Shown: one piece after another, positions 1 through 11,319 of the stretch
Layout: each line of letters starts with the position of its first letter
How positions within the stretch are numbered: the stretch's first letter is position 1
Assembly (NCBI RefSeq): GCF_038502225.1
Contig: NC_091355.1
Span: 10,525,948-10,589,947 of the forward strand
Direction of reading: 5' to 3'
Source of the DNA: Cherax quadricarinatus
Lineage: Eukaryota; Arthropoda; Malacostraca; Decapoda; Parastacidae
DNA: 64,000 nucleotides
The notes under the pieces: generated by a model
What the model was told of the DNA's origin: nothing
Databases searched by the model: none
Seen by the model: only the letters and a program-made list of their open reading frames with translations
Made by a program: the position numbers and the translations under genes

Positions 1-1162
1 CACCACTAATGACCAACCTCACACACACACAAAGTCAATATACACTGCCACGTCAAAACACGCCAAGAAAGACAAAAATTTAGACAAAATACAAGTGTTT
101 CCCAAATCGCTCTGCAAAAAGGTAGTCAGGCAAAAATAGTTTCTTTCCCAAAATGCCTCTAAATGTTAAAAAAGAAATACAAGGTAGCAAAACAGGTAGA
201 GTTATGACACTAGTGGCGGAAGTGTCAGGGTGGCACTGCTTAAGTTCACTACTCCAGGAACAAGAGCCACTTGTACTTGGGCTAGCAGTGCCAAAATCAC
301 TTTGTTTTTCCAGTCCCGATTAAACCTTACAATTAGTGAAGTCCCAGTTAGGAAAACACAACCACGGGAGAGTGGAAGATAAAGGAACTGCTGGCCGATA
401 AATGTGAATCAGAGTGAGGCTGGAAGAAGCAGCAATGAGAGTGAACTATCGGAGGCGCTGCTGGTGCTGCTGCCGCCGCCGCCGCCCACAGAGAGAAGGT
501 GGAAGGAAGGACACTCGCCTCCAGGAGCCGCCCACCCTGCCTCCACCACCACCCAGCTATCGACCAGCGGAGCCTGCGTCATAAGCCTCGGGTGGGCCGC
601 CACCACACACACCAAGGGGGACTAACCCACACAGGTGTAAAGAGTGCAGCCAGGCAGGATAACTCAACGCAGGAAAGAGAGCGATACACGTTAGAGAGAG
701 GGAGAGAGACAGACAGACACAGTGAGAGAGAGACAGACAGAGACACAGTGAGAGAGAGACCTTTATAACTCAGTAAACAGGTAGAGACTACACCATAACA
801 TGAAAGACAGTAGTGAGTGTGGAAGGTCAGAAGTGTGAAAGAGGAAGATTACTAACGTATTAAAAAAACTGCAAACCTGTATGAGCCATACAACCAAAAA
901 CAAGAAACAACTGCTGAGACAGTAGATCAAAATTAAGCAGAAATAAAAATCTCGAGGGAAAAAAAAAGCACAAGAAACTTGACATTCGAGCCAACTTGAA
1001 ATATATTTCGACACTTCTCCGAGGCCCTCTTCTTCCTCAGACTTGTGAAGAGAGCGTCAGCATCAGGGCGAAACATGGGTTGGGTTCTTGCAGTAACCAG
1101 TTTTCCCCCACCAATGAGTGGAAGCAAATTTCCTAAATTTGCTTTTAACAGATAAATACACT
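1..1162. other. No recognisable gene; low-complexity patches
   Basis: No frame here looks like a known protein. There is a short CA run near 22-32, a CTG/CCG-rich triplet patch near 460-487 and a purine-rich GAGA/CAGA tract at about 692-760 that contains the same 20-bp segment twice. The longest open frames (under 90 codons) follow the low-complexity composition and are not credible genes. Confidence 0.6.
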
Positions 1163-1310
1163 ACAGATATAAATCCAGATGTACTCCTGTTAACCCTTAT
1201 AGGGACTAGTTCCTAGACCTTTTGTGTATGCATAAGCTCTCGTACTACCGCGTACATGATGAACATGGGGCGCACAATAAACTAGCCACTTCGGTGGCAA
1301 AATCTAAAAG
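1163..1310 (-). repeat. Dispersed repeat, copy 1 (class unknown)
   Basis: This segment is the reverse complement, with point differences, of 22294-22440. Shared landmarks are the TCCAGATGTACTCCTGTTAA block and the AATAAACTAGCC block. There is no coding potential, tRNA-like box or terminal repeat, so the class of element cannot be named. Two diverged copies 21 kb apart in opposite orientation show that it is an interspersed repeat. Confidence 0.65.
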
Positions 1311-1601
1311 AAAACAGCATCATCACTTCACATTTCAGAGAAGTCTTCCACTCCAGTTTAGTTTCTACACAAAGGTCAACACTGGTCACTCGCACGAAGA
1401 CAGCAAAATGAAATCAACATAATGGAAGTTGATGCTCAACTACAAGTTTCTCGCCACAAAAAAATGCAATAATTCAAAACAACTGACCCTCATTACTTTA
1501 CCAAAGGAAGCAATTTTCTTAACAGTTATTAAAAAATACTCCCAAACCCCGACGTTCCCAGTGTATACATAATTCCTTCACGTTCGCTTTATGACGTGTA
1601 T

Positions 1602-2809
1602 CACCTGACCAGTTCCCACACCTGACCCAGTTCCCACACCTGACCCAGTTCCACACTGACCCAGTTCCACACTGACCCGTTCCACACCTGACCCAGTTCC
1701 CACACCTGACCCAGTTCCACACCTGACCCCGTTCCCACACCTGACCCAGTTCCCACACCTGACCCAGTTCCCATACCTGACAAAGTTCCCACTCCTGACA
1801 AAGTTCCCACTCCTGACCCAGTTCCCACACCTGACCCAGTTCCCATATCTGATCCAGTTCCCACACCTGACCCAGTTCCCACTCCTGGCCCAGTTCCCAC
1901 ATCTGACCCAGTTCCCACTCCTTACCCAATTCCCACACCTGACCCAGTTCCCACACCTGACCCAGTTCCTACACCTGACCCAGTTCCCACACCTGACCCA
2001 GTTCCCACACCTGACCCAGTTCCCACTCCTTACCCAAATCCCACACCTGACAGTTCCCACACCTGACCCAGTTCCTACACCTGACCCAATTCCCTCATCT
2101 GACCCAGTTCCCACACATGACCCAGTTCCCACACCTGACCCAGTTCCCACTCCTTACCAAATTCCCACACCTCACCCAGTTCCCACACCTGACCCAGTTC
2201 CCACTCCTTACCAAATTCCCACACCTCACCCAGTTCCTACACCTGACCCAGTTCCCACACCTGACCCAGTTCCCACACCTGACCCAGTTCCCACACCTGA
2301 CCCAGTTCCCACACCTGACCCAGTTCCCATACCTGACAAAGTTCCTACTCCTGACAAAGTTCCCACTCCTGACAAAGTTCCCACACCTGACCTAGTTCCC
2401 ATATCTGATCCAGTTCCCACACCTGACCCAGTTCCCACTCCTGGCCCAGTTCCCACATCTGACCCAGTTCCCACTCCTTACCCAATTCCCACACCTGACC
2501 CAGTTCCCACACCTGACCCAGTTCCTACACCTGACCCAGTTCCCACACCTGACCCAGTTCCCACACCTGACCCAGTTCCCACTCCTTACCCAAATCCCAC
2601 ACCTGACAGTTCCCACACCTGACCCAGTTCCTACACCTGACCCAATTCCCTCATCTGACCCAGTTCCCACACCTGACCCAGTTCCCACTCCTTACCAAAT
2701 TCCCACACCTCACCCAGTTCCCACACCTGACCCAGTTCCCACTCCTTACCAATTTCCCACACCTCACCCAGTTCCTACACCTGACCCAGTTCCCACACCT
2801 GACCCAGTT
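1602..2809. repeat. 18-bp minisatellite (CCCAGTTCCCACACCTGA), block 1
   Basis: About 65 tandem copies of an 18-bp unit with third-position-like variants (CCC/CCT, ACA/ACT) and some shortened units. The period is a multiple of three, so stop-free frames exist on both strands (PVPTPD on the plus strand). A higher-order duplication is visible: the run of variant units at about 1775-2110 recurs at about 2331-2666, offset 556 bp, with the same order of TCATCTG, CCTGGCC and ACAAAG variants. The block ends abruptly at the LINE starting at 2810. Confidence 0.95.
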
Positions 2810-4501
2810 GTATGGTGATGTATGGGAGAAAATTCTCTCCCACAATAACAGTCGTCAATTTAACAATAATCATTATCAGTTGGTAAATGAATGGAGAGAT
2901 GAGAACTTGGATGATCTACAACCACTACCTTCCATCGATACTTCAACTCTTGAAGATACCCACCCGCTTACTAGACCTATTACATTACTAGAGATGAGTC
3001 AGGTTATTGGAAGAATGCGCAATAGAGCCCCTGGCCTCTCTGGAATAACAATGAAACAAATAAAGTTCCTCCCCAGAAATTGTAAACAGTCTTTGGTAAA
3101 TATCTTTAATGCCATCTTGGCCTCAGGACATTTTCCAGTTGTTTTTAAGACTGCTAGGATGATCTTTCTTGGTAAGCCCAATAAAGACATTCACCAACCT
3201 GGGAACTATAGACCTATATCTTTACTTGAAGTCACTGGAAAAGTTCTTGAGAAGGTCATTTCCAACAGATTGAACTACTATATGGAGTTTAATCACTTTT
3301 TTACTGAAAAACAATTTGGCTTTAGAACACATAGAGGTACCAATCATGCAATAAATGTTATTTTCGATACTGTAGCAAGTCTAAAACATCAGGGCAATCT
3401 TGCCTTAATTGCCACCAGAGATGTTCATAAAGCTTTTGATAGCTTATGGCATGATGGCCTTATATACAAACTCATTGACCTACCAGACCATAACTGGACT
3501 TTTCTCAGAGTAATATATAATTTCTTAACTCAAAGAAAAATCATTCCTACCTTTCATGGCAGGTCGACAGAGCCTTTTATACCGACAGCTGGTGTCCCAC
3601 AAGGTTCTTGTCTAAGTCCAATTCTGTTCAACATTTATGTGAATGACCTTCCTCAACCAGAGTTTAATGACACAATTGTGACAGTTTGCAAATGATGTTA
3701 TTCATGTCGTCTCATCAACTCCGGTAACAGGAAAATACAAGTATGAGAGAGTCATAGAAAAAATGAATATTGAACTTCGTAGAACATCTAATTGGGAAAA
3801 GAAACGGAGAATTACAACTAATCCTGACAAGGTCCTTGTTAGCACGATAGGATGTTTTGCATCAACAATTGAAGATAAAGGGGGTATCTCCATCAGAGGT
3901 ACACCTGTAGCCATTAGAAACCCTAACAAGATTTTGGGATATGAAATAGACAGGCTGCTCCACTCAACATCTCATGTAACTAAAAAGATCAACATAGCCA
4001 AAGCCGGTCTTAGCAGACTCTTTCGATTCAATCAAGCCCCTCAACATGTCAAAAAACATCTGTATAAAATGATAATAAAACCAATACTCGAATACCCTTG
4101 TGTCCCAATGTCATTAACAACAAAGACCAACATGCTACGGCTACAAAGGGTCCAGAATAGAGCTCTTCGCTTCATTACCGATACCAGGAGGAGAGACAGT
4201 TAAAATGGCAGATTTACACATACAAGATATTACTGCCATAAATGTATGCCTCGACACTCTAAAAAAGAAACAACTCTATTCAATGCAAGAACTATACATG
4301 CCAGATAGAGAACATCCTATACAAGTGGTAAATACCACGGATTATATCATCAATACTCCTCCTCACAGGACTCAAAGAATGACTCTCCTACAGAGGGTCC
4401 GTCGTTTTACACATAAAGATGATTACCCTCGACCCATGATATTGAGCAACCTCCCTGATGAAGAAGATTGGGTACCACCAGAACCCTTCTATGTATACTG
4501 A
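2808..4501 (+). pseudogene. Reverse transcriptase of Jockey-like LINE (frameshifted)
   Basis: The translated segments carry RT landmarks in order: APGLSGI, GNYRPISLLEVTGKVLE, FGFRTHRGTNHAI, motif A RDVHKAFDSLWH, and motif B GVPQGSCLSPILFN. The first frame ends at a TGA at 3693-3695. The catalytic FADD box continues in another frame as FAND (3685-3696), so both a frameshift and loss of one catalytic aspartate are visible. The C-terminal half continues at 3763-4203 and, after a further shift, at 4205-4501. The protein would have copied LINE RNA at the target site; this copy cannot. The start at 2808 is only where homology begins at the truncation, not a real initiation site. Confidence 0.85.
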
Positions 4502-4697
4502 GAAAATCATCGCCCCCAATTAGGGAGACATCTTATATAACTTTCTAATGTAAAATTATGCTATTTACTATGGCTGGACACCACCTGTAAGAAGCCATTG
4601 TCACGAAATTCTATAAACTGGCCAGAAAATTATTGCCTTCCTTGTCGCATAAATATCCGTTGTGCAATCGTAAAAAAAAAAAAAAAAAAAAAAAAAA
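2810..4697 (+). mobile_element. 5'-truncated Jockey-like non-LTR retrotransposon
   Basis: The element has an RT-coding 3' part, a short 3' UTR (4502-4671) and a terminal run of 26 A residues (4672-4697), the hallmark of target-primed reverse transcription. Its 5' edge abuts the 18-bp minisatellite at 2809/2810, so the endonuclease and ORF1 are missing. A second block of the same minisatellite begins 250 bp after the poly(A). The clade is inferred from the RT motif style; Jockey-superfamily is the best guess. Confidence 0.85.
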
Positions 4698-4947
4698 TTG
4701 CAACTTGTATAATTACTACCAATTCAGAGTCATGTACTTATATACCTATTATATCTATGTGACTCTGATGGGTTAGTCTTATACCCCTTAAATAATATCT
4801 TATCATTTCACGTACACTTTTTAAATTACACCAAAGTGGTTGGGCCACTTACCTCTCACCCCCCTCCCACCCTTTTCCAATATTTCTATCCTTACCCATC
4901 CTTCTTCCTTACCCATCTCACCAAAGCTTTGGTCTGAACAAGCAAAC
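4698..4947. other. Spacer with segment shared with 49.2 kb
   Basis: The stretch at 4832-4920, starting CAAAGTGGTTGGGCCACTT and continuing as a C/T-rich run, matches the reverse complement of about 49221-49319, which lies downstream of the zinc-knuckle ORF1 element. It is therefore a piece of a dispersed repeat, possibly a LINE UTR. The rest of the interval shows nothing recognisable. Confidence 0.6.
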
Positions 4948-5472
4948 TCAGTTCCCACACCTGACCCAGTTCCCACTCCTGACCCAGTTCCCACACCTGA
5001 CCCAGTTCCTACACCTGACTCAGTTCCTACACCTGACCCAGTTCCCACTCCTTACCCAATTCCTACACCTGACCCAGTTCCCACACCTGACCCAGTTCCC
5101 ACACCTGACCCAGTTCCCACACCTGACCCAGTTCCCACGCCTGACCCAGTTCCCACACCTGAGCCAGTTCCCACACCTGACCCAGTTCCCACTCCTGACC
5201 CAGTTCCTACACCTGACCCAGTTCCTACACCTGACCCAATTCCCTCATCTGACCCAGTTCCTACACCTGACCCAGTTCCCACACCTGACCCAGTTCCTAC
5301 ACCTGACCCAGTTCCCACACCTGACCCAGTTCCCACTCCTGACCCAGTTCCTACACCTGACCCAATTCCCTCATCTGACCCAGTTCCTACACCTGACCCA
5401 GTTCCTACACCTGACCCAGGTCCCACACCTGACCCAGTTCCTACACCTGACCCAGTTCCTACATCTGACCCT
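4948..5472. repeat. 18-bp minisatellite, block 2
   Basis: About 29 copies of the same 18-bp unit as at 1602-2809, with the same CCC/CCT and ACA/ACT variants and a repeated PIPSSD-type variant unit. Unlike block 1 it is free of frame-breaking units, leaving one 212-codon plus-strand frame. That frame has no recognisable domain outside the repeat and is not called as a gene. Confidence 0.95.
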
Positions 5473-5499
5473 GACTAACACACCCAACAGTCACATTAA

Positions 5500-7190
5500 T
5501 AATACACAATACTGTTTTTTCCAGGTATATAGAACAAAAGTTAGAGATAAGATAGGTCCCCTTAAAAATAATTATGGGCATCTTACTGACAAAGATAATG
5601 AAATGTGCTCGATTTTAAATAATTATTTTCTCTCGGTTTTTACACAGGAAGACACTAATAATATTCCAGTAATTAATTTTTATAGTGGGCCAGAAGAAGA
5701 TAAATTATGTAACATCACAGTCACTAGTGAAATGGTTGTGAAGCAGATAGACAGACTGAAACAAAATAAGTCGCCGGGTCCTGACGAGGTTTTTTCAAGG
5801 GTTCTTAAGGAATGCAAAATGGAAGTCTGTGAACCATTAACTAATATTTTTAATTTATCTCTTCAAACAGGTGTAGTGTCTGATATGTGGAAGATGGCTA
5901 ATGTAAGTCCTATTTTTTAAAACAGGGGACAAGTCGTTACCGTCAAATTACCGCCCAATAAGCCTGACCTCAATTGTAGGCAAATTACTAAAGTCAATTA
6001 TAGCTCAGATTATAAGAAGCCATCTCGATAAGCATAGCTTGATTAATGATACTCAGCATGGATTCACAAGAGGCCGGTCTTGTCTACCTAATTTATTAAC
6101 TTTCTTCAGTAAAGCTTTTGAGGCTGTTGACCACGATAAAGAATTTGATATTATTTACTTAGATTTTAGTAAGGCATTTGATAGAGTTCCGCACCAACGA
6201 CTGTTGAAGAAAGTAGCAGCTCATGGCATTGGGGGAAGGGTGCTCTCGTGGATCGAATCATGGCTCACAGACAGGAAGCAGAGTGTGTCCATAAATGGGG
6301 TTAAATCCGAATGGGGATCAGTAACAAGTGGCGTTCCACAGGGATCAGTCTTGGGCCCGTTGTTGTTTATAATATATATCAATGATCTTGATGAAGGAAT
6401 TACTAGTGATATGAGCAAATTCGCCGATGACACGAAGATAGGTAGGATAATTGATTCAAACGTAGATGTTAGGGAACTTCAGGAGGATTTAGACAAACTC
6501 TACTCTTGGTCAGAAAAGTGGCAGATGCAGTTCAATGTAGATAAATGCAAGGTTCTGAAGCTCGGGATTGTCCATAACCCTAGCACTTATAAGTTAAATA
6601 ATGTAGAACTTAGCCATACAGATTGCGAAAAGGACTTGGGGGTTATGGTAAGCAGCAACCTTAAACCAAGACAGCAATGCCTAAGCGTGCGTAATAAGGC
6701 AAATAGATTACTGGGATTTATATCAAGAAGTGTAAGCAACAGAAGTCCAGAGGTCATACTGCAGCTTTATACATCATTAGTAAGGCCTCACCTAGATTAT
6801 GCAGCTCAATTCTGGTCTCCATATTACAGAATGGACATAAATTCGTTAGAAAACATTCAGCGTAGGATGACTAAATTAATACATAGCATTAGAAATCTTC
6901 CTTATGAAGAAAGATTGAAGACTCTTAAGTTACATTCACTTGTTAGACGAAGAATGAGGGGAGACCTGATCGAAGTGTATAAGAGGAAGATAGATATTAA
7001 TAAAGGGGATATTAACAAGGTCTTGAGGATATCTCTCCAAGAGAGAACCCGCAGTAATGGATTTAAATTAGATAAGTTTAGATTTAGAAAGGACATGTAC
7101 TGACCAATTGGTGAATAAGACGTGCAAAATATGGGTAATTTTACTGAAGACACGTTTCGCCCGGACAGCAGACTGTGTGAATCAAGTGTG
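5500..7190 (+). mobile_element. CR1-clade LINE, 5'-truncated, nearly intact RT
   Basis: The copy starts just after minisatellite block 2, near a T-rich tract ending in CAG, and reaches the (TA)n tract. It holds the end of the inter-domain linker plus the whole RT. Few disabling changes suggest a fairly recent insertion. The 3' end merges into (TA)n and shows no poly(A), in keeping with CR1 elements, which end in short repeats rather than A tails. Confidence 0.85.
5525..7103 (+). pseudogene. CR1 reverse transcriptase, one frameshift and a C-terminal stop
   Basis: Reading runs from about 5525 through SPGPDEVFSRVLKE and MWKMANVSPIF. It then shifts at a run of six T (5913-5918; five would restore the frame) and continues with SNYRPISLTSIVGKLLKS, QHGFTRGRSCLPNLL, motif A YLDFSKAFDRVPH, motif B GVPQGSVLGPLLFIIYINDL, and an intact catalytic KFADDTKIG (about 6415-6440). 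The thumb and C-terminal region with RPHLDYAAQFWSPYY and LVRRRMRGDLIEVYK follow. A TGA at 7101-7103 interrupts a C-terminus whose similarity seems to continue to about 7190. The endonuclease is absent. Confidence 0.85.
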
Positions 7191-7191
7191 T

Positions 7192-8241
<1,050 letters not shown>

Positions 8242-8250
8242 CCACACACA

Positions 8251-8287
<37 letters not shown>
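8242..8287. repeat. (CA)n microsatellite
   Basis: CA dinucleotide run of about 46 bp with one CCC interruption. Confidence 0.95.
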
Positions 8288-8289
<2 letters not shown>

Positions 8290-9247
8290 CAAGACTCTCC
8301 GAAAGAGTGATTCCGATATGTAGCGGATAGAAATCGTGCATGACTGCTTCGCTAGTGAAAGTCTCGCCAGAACACAGGTCTCCGACTAATCAACGTAACC
8401 TGTTCTGAAGATGACTGGATGACAAAGACTCAAGAACGAAGATACAAGAAGAAAATACAAAAAAGGTACAAGACACATGAAAGCACAACGCAAACAAGGA
8501 ACAAGAAGATACAAGAAAAAAAAAGTCACAAGACATGAATAATGACGATACCATCTTCTACCTCAAGCTCTCTCTCCTAGCCTAAGATTCCCATTCGTGT
8601 TATACACGAAGAGCATCAATCAACGAAAATTTTCGCGCTAGCCAGACAAGAAGGGTAAAGAAATGGAGAAAGGGAATAACAAGAAAGAAAATAAGAAAGA
8701 GGAGCGATCGAAACAAATCTTACAGTGGCTCTGCGACTTTGTTTCACCGATCGATCCCAGGAACCGACTTTTTCCAGCGCTTCGCACTCGTTTCTGATAT
8801 CCCCCCCAACCCCCACCCATTCCCGGAGCAGCTGCAGTTCCTGCTGCTGGGATCAATAATGCTCCCCTTCCCCCCTCTTCTCCAACCCCTTTCCTTTGAA
8901 ACCTCTTCCTCCACCCCCTTTAACCTATCCCTTCCCCTCTCTACACAACCTCCAACAGACACAGTCAGACACGCTCATATAATTTATATCACTTGTTTTA
9001 AACTATACACATCCCACTTGCCCAACCCTCCCCACGCCACATTTTGTCTTCTACAATTTGTCTTCTACGTATAATTTCTCTTACTCCTGCTCTTCATAAA
9101 AATTCCATTTCTTGTCTATGGGATGGGCTATCTTAGGAGATGCAAATTACCAAATGATATCTCTAGTTATGCCGGAACGAAACCTCTGAAGCTGTCATAG
9201 CTGATGAACCCTTGGTGGAATACTTGACGATATCCTCATTGCTCTAC
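8288..9247. other. No recognisable gene; C/T-rich patch
   Basis: A pyrimidine-rich patch lies at about 8800-8960. Frames on both strands up to about 110 codons follow composition bias (runs of P, S, F on one strand, G and R on the other) and match nothing I recognise. Confidence 0.5.
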
Positions 9248-9363
9248 TGAAGTCTCCCAGCTCAAGCTGACACTAACGAAGTCTCCCTCCCAGCTCAGGC
9301 TGATACTAATGAAGTTTCCAAGCCAAGACTGACACTAATGATGTCTCCCAGCTCAAGCTGACA
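9248..9363. repeat. Degenerate tandem repeat, about 33 bp x 3.5
   Basis: Units begin GAAGTCTCCCAGCTCAAGCT and are followed by a GACACTAA-type spacer. The copies differ by substitutions and small indels. Confidence 0.75.
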
Positions 9364-9857
9364 TATTTCAACACTTAGTATGAGCCACCATCCTGCGTGA
9401 TGGAATATGACAGGGAAACATAGCTAGCTTTTATTCCCACTGTGTAACTACAATTTTTTTAGTAAAAAAAAATGTTTAAGGAATGCCAGCTGCAAGCAAA
9501 CAGCCTAACTGATCAGTCCCGTAACCGGGAGGCGTGATCGGAGCCAAGTCTGTGCTGTACTCTTCATGCAGAATACAACAAGCGTGCACCAGACAACCCA
9601 TTCTGGGAGCTGGAGTCACTACCATACACTGGCACAGAAACAAACGTTCATACATCACAATGATGTTGCCATCATAACTGCAAGAAAACACCTGGATGGG
9701 TATGTCCGTCACTCTGATAACCTCTATCCCAACATGCTCCTGCCATTCTCTCGCGGGGTAAGTCATAGAAATGCTTTCCTGTCTTCAGAGAAGATAGGAA
9801 AACACCGAGAGGCAGACAGTAAACTGGCAGGCAGACGAAGTAAAGAAGCAGGTAAAC
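9364..9857. other. No recognisable feature
   Basis: Ordinary-looking sequence with opposing open frames of fewer than 100 codons and no family resemblance. It ends at the direct repeat that borders the foldback element. Confidence 0.5.
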
Positions 9858-9904
9858 ACTGAGTAAATAGTGATAAATTAGACACATGTGCAACTCTTGG
9901 GTAT

Positions 9905-9956
9905 CTTTATTGAGGAAACGTTTCGCCACACAGTGGCTTCATCAGTCCATACAAAG
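9905..9956 (-). ncRNA. Hammerhead-ribozyme-like core, element A left arm
   Basis: Mirror image of the right-arm core at 10119-10170, read on the minus strand. It has the same CTGATGA, five-bp helix II, GAAA and ACGT elements. Activity is not shown by the sequence alone. Confidence 0.6.
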
Positions 9957-10118
9957 GAGAATCTTGAAGAACAGGAGGAGAATGAGGTAATCAGTCCCTC
10001 AACCTTGAGTCGATGTGGTCAGTCCATCAATCTTGATTGATTGATTGATGGACTGACCACATCGACTCAAGGTTGAGGGACTGATTACCTCATTCTCCTC
10101 ATGTTCTTCAAGATTCTC

Positions 10119-10170
10119 CTTTGTATGGACTGATGAAGCCACTGTGTGGCGAAACGTTTCCTCAATAAAG
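10119..10170 (+). ncRNA. Hammerhead-ribozyme-like core, element A right arm
   Basis: Read 5' to 3': CTTT (10119-10122) can pair with AAAG (10167-10170), and GGA (10127-10129) with TCC (10159-10161); these form helix I with an internal loop. CTGATGA (10130-10136) is the first half of the core, followed by one extra A. GCCAC/GTGGC (10138-10142, 10146-10150) forms helix II with a TGT loop. GAAA then starts the second core half, and A-C/G-T (10154-10157) would be a two-bp helix III, placing cleavage after T10158. Such short helices III are known from Penelope-associated hammerheads, which are thought to work as dimers. The extra A after CTGATGA departs from the textbook core. Confidence 0.65.
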
Positions 10171-10253
10171 ATACCCAAGAGTTGCACATGTGTCTAATTT
10201 ATCAACATGTCGGTTCTCTGAACCATTCATCTACAAAACTGAGTAAATAGTGA

Positions 10254-10542
10254 GGCATACAGTAGAGAAGCAGTTAAGCAGGTGGTAGAGGAAGTAACTC
10301 TCCACCTGTCTACTTTAAGAGTCTGAAGCAGTATGCTCTTAACTGTGTAAGAGTCACTTTGAAAGGTGGGCAGAAGTAATCTGGGAATGTACCTGTATGC
10401 ATTCCCAGATTATCCACTGGGAACACTGCCCAGGGCTTGCAAAAATGTTTTAAGCCGCCCAAACAATCTCAGGCTTGCCAGATGATGCTAAATAACAACC
10501 GCTTGTTTCAACTGAATTATTTTCACTGTACCACGTACAGGT
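10254..10542. other. No recognisable feature
   Basis: Short spacer between two foldback elements. It includes a local inverted repeat around CTGGGAATG...CATTCCCAG at about 10380-10410. Confidence 0.45.
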
Positions 10543-10795
10543 CCCACACAGTGGCTTCATCAGTCCAATACAAAGAAGAACGGTAGAAATGGAGGAGGAA
10601 TTTGAGGTAATCAGTAGCTTAGCCTGGAATCGATGTGGTCAGTGCATGGACTGAACACATCAATTCCAGGCTGAGGTACTGATTACCTCAAACTTCTCCA
10701 TTTCCACCGTTCTTTGTATTGGACTGAAGAAGCCACTGTGTGGCGAAACGTTTCTGTAATAAAGATTCCCAAATGTTGCACAAGTGTATCATTCT
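10543..10795 (+). mobile_element. Foldback element B with hammerhead-like core
   Basis: The imperfect inverted repeat has a left arm from about 10543 and a right arm ending near 10743, centred near 10646, with several indels between arms. The left arm is cut inside the ribozyme-like region and lacks the GAAAC half. The right arm continues through GAAACGTTTC and AATAAAG to about 10795. It belongs to the same family as element A but is clearly diverged. Confidence 0.7.
10712..10764 (+). ncRNA. Hammerhead-ribozyme-like core, element B
   Basis: CTTT (10712-10715)/AAAG (10761-10764) and GGA (10721-10723)/TCT (10753-10755, with one G-T wobble) make helix I. The core reads CTGAAGA (10724-10730), extra A, GCCAC-TGT-GTGGC helix II, then GAAA and ACGT. 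The variable core position is A instead of T, which the hammerhead consensus allows. Pairing is kept despite sequence divergence from element A. Confidence 0.6.
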
Positions 10796-10919
10796 TCAAC
10801 TTATCGGCTTTCTAAACAACTTATCACACACGCAATATGTATTCATCTAGCTATGTCTGCAAGGGTTGAGCTTCAGGTCTCGAGATCGTCTTCGCGTCGA
10901 TTAACTGGAGTAACTTAGT

Positions 10920-11035
10920 ATCTGTCTTTTTGGACTCCTGTCATACCTACTCTTGAATGCATGTATTAAGTCAGCTTCCATTACCTCCTTTCTTAGTACA
11001 TTCTATCTGTTTAGCACTCTCACAGTAAAGTGTTG
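10920..11035 (-). pseudogene. CR1-like C-terminal relic
   Basis: Reverse-strand reading gives an EADLIHAFKSRYDR-type C-terminus, as in CR1-like LINEs, over about 40 codons with no intact flanks. The remaining sequence to 11320 shows nothing certain. Confidence 0.45.
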
Positions 11036-11319
11036 GTCATGTGTCATGGGGTCAGCCAGTGCTGACGTAGGTGTGGTTGCACAGTCTCTCAGCTCTTGCC
11101 CCCCACACTTCACTTGTCACCACCAGCTCCACTTAACTTCTAAGCCACCTAGACCAATCGTACCTGTATTTCAAGCTTTCACTGCCACACATCCTCATCC
11201 AGGGCATTCCCATACTGGTGATAAATTTACATTGCAGCACTTATAAACACTTGTACGCATGTGGTACGGATGTGTGCTTAAGTAATGTATGTATGTATAC
11301 TTTTGTATGTGTATGCCTG

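Larger units (their letters stand above)
9858..10253 (+). mobile_element. Foldback element A with hammerhead-like cores and 16-bp flanking repeat
   Basis: The arms 9872-10030 and 10045-10203 are nearly perfect reverse complements (159 bp each) around a 14-nt loop. The right side continues for about 34 bp past the arm (to about 10237), so the element is polar. The 16-bp sequence ACTGAGTAAATAGTGA borders it at 9858-9873 and 10238-10253, which is best read as a target-site duplication overlapping the left edge by one or two bases. Each arm carries a hammerhead-like core, minus strand on the left and plus strand on the right. The structure resembles an inverted pair of Penelope-like terminal repeats; no RT is present. 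Confidence 0.8.

Noticed and set aside
4840..5478. A 212-codon PVPTPD repeat protein
   Set aside because: The repeat block is the same minisatellite as block 1, where frames are broken; no signal peptide or other domain is visible.
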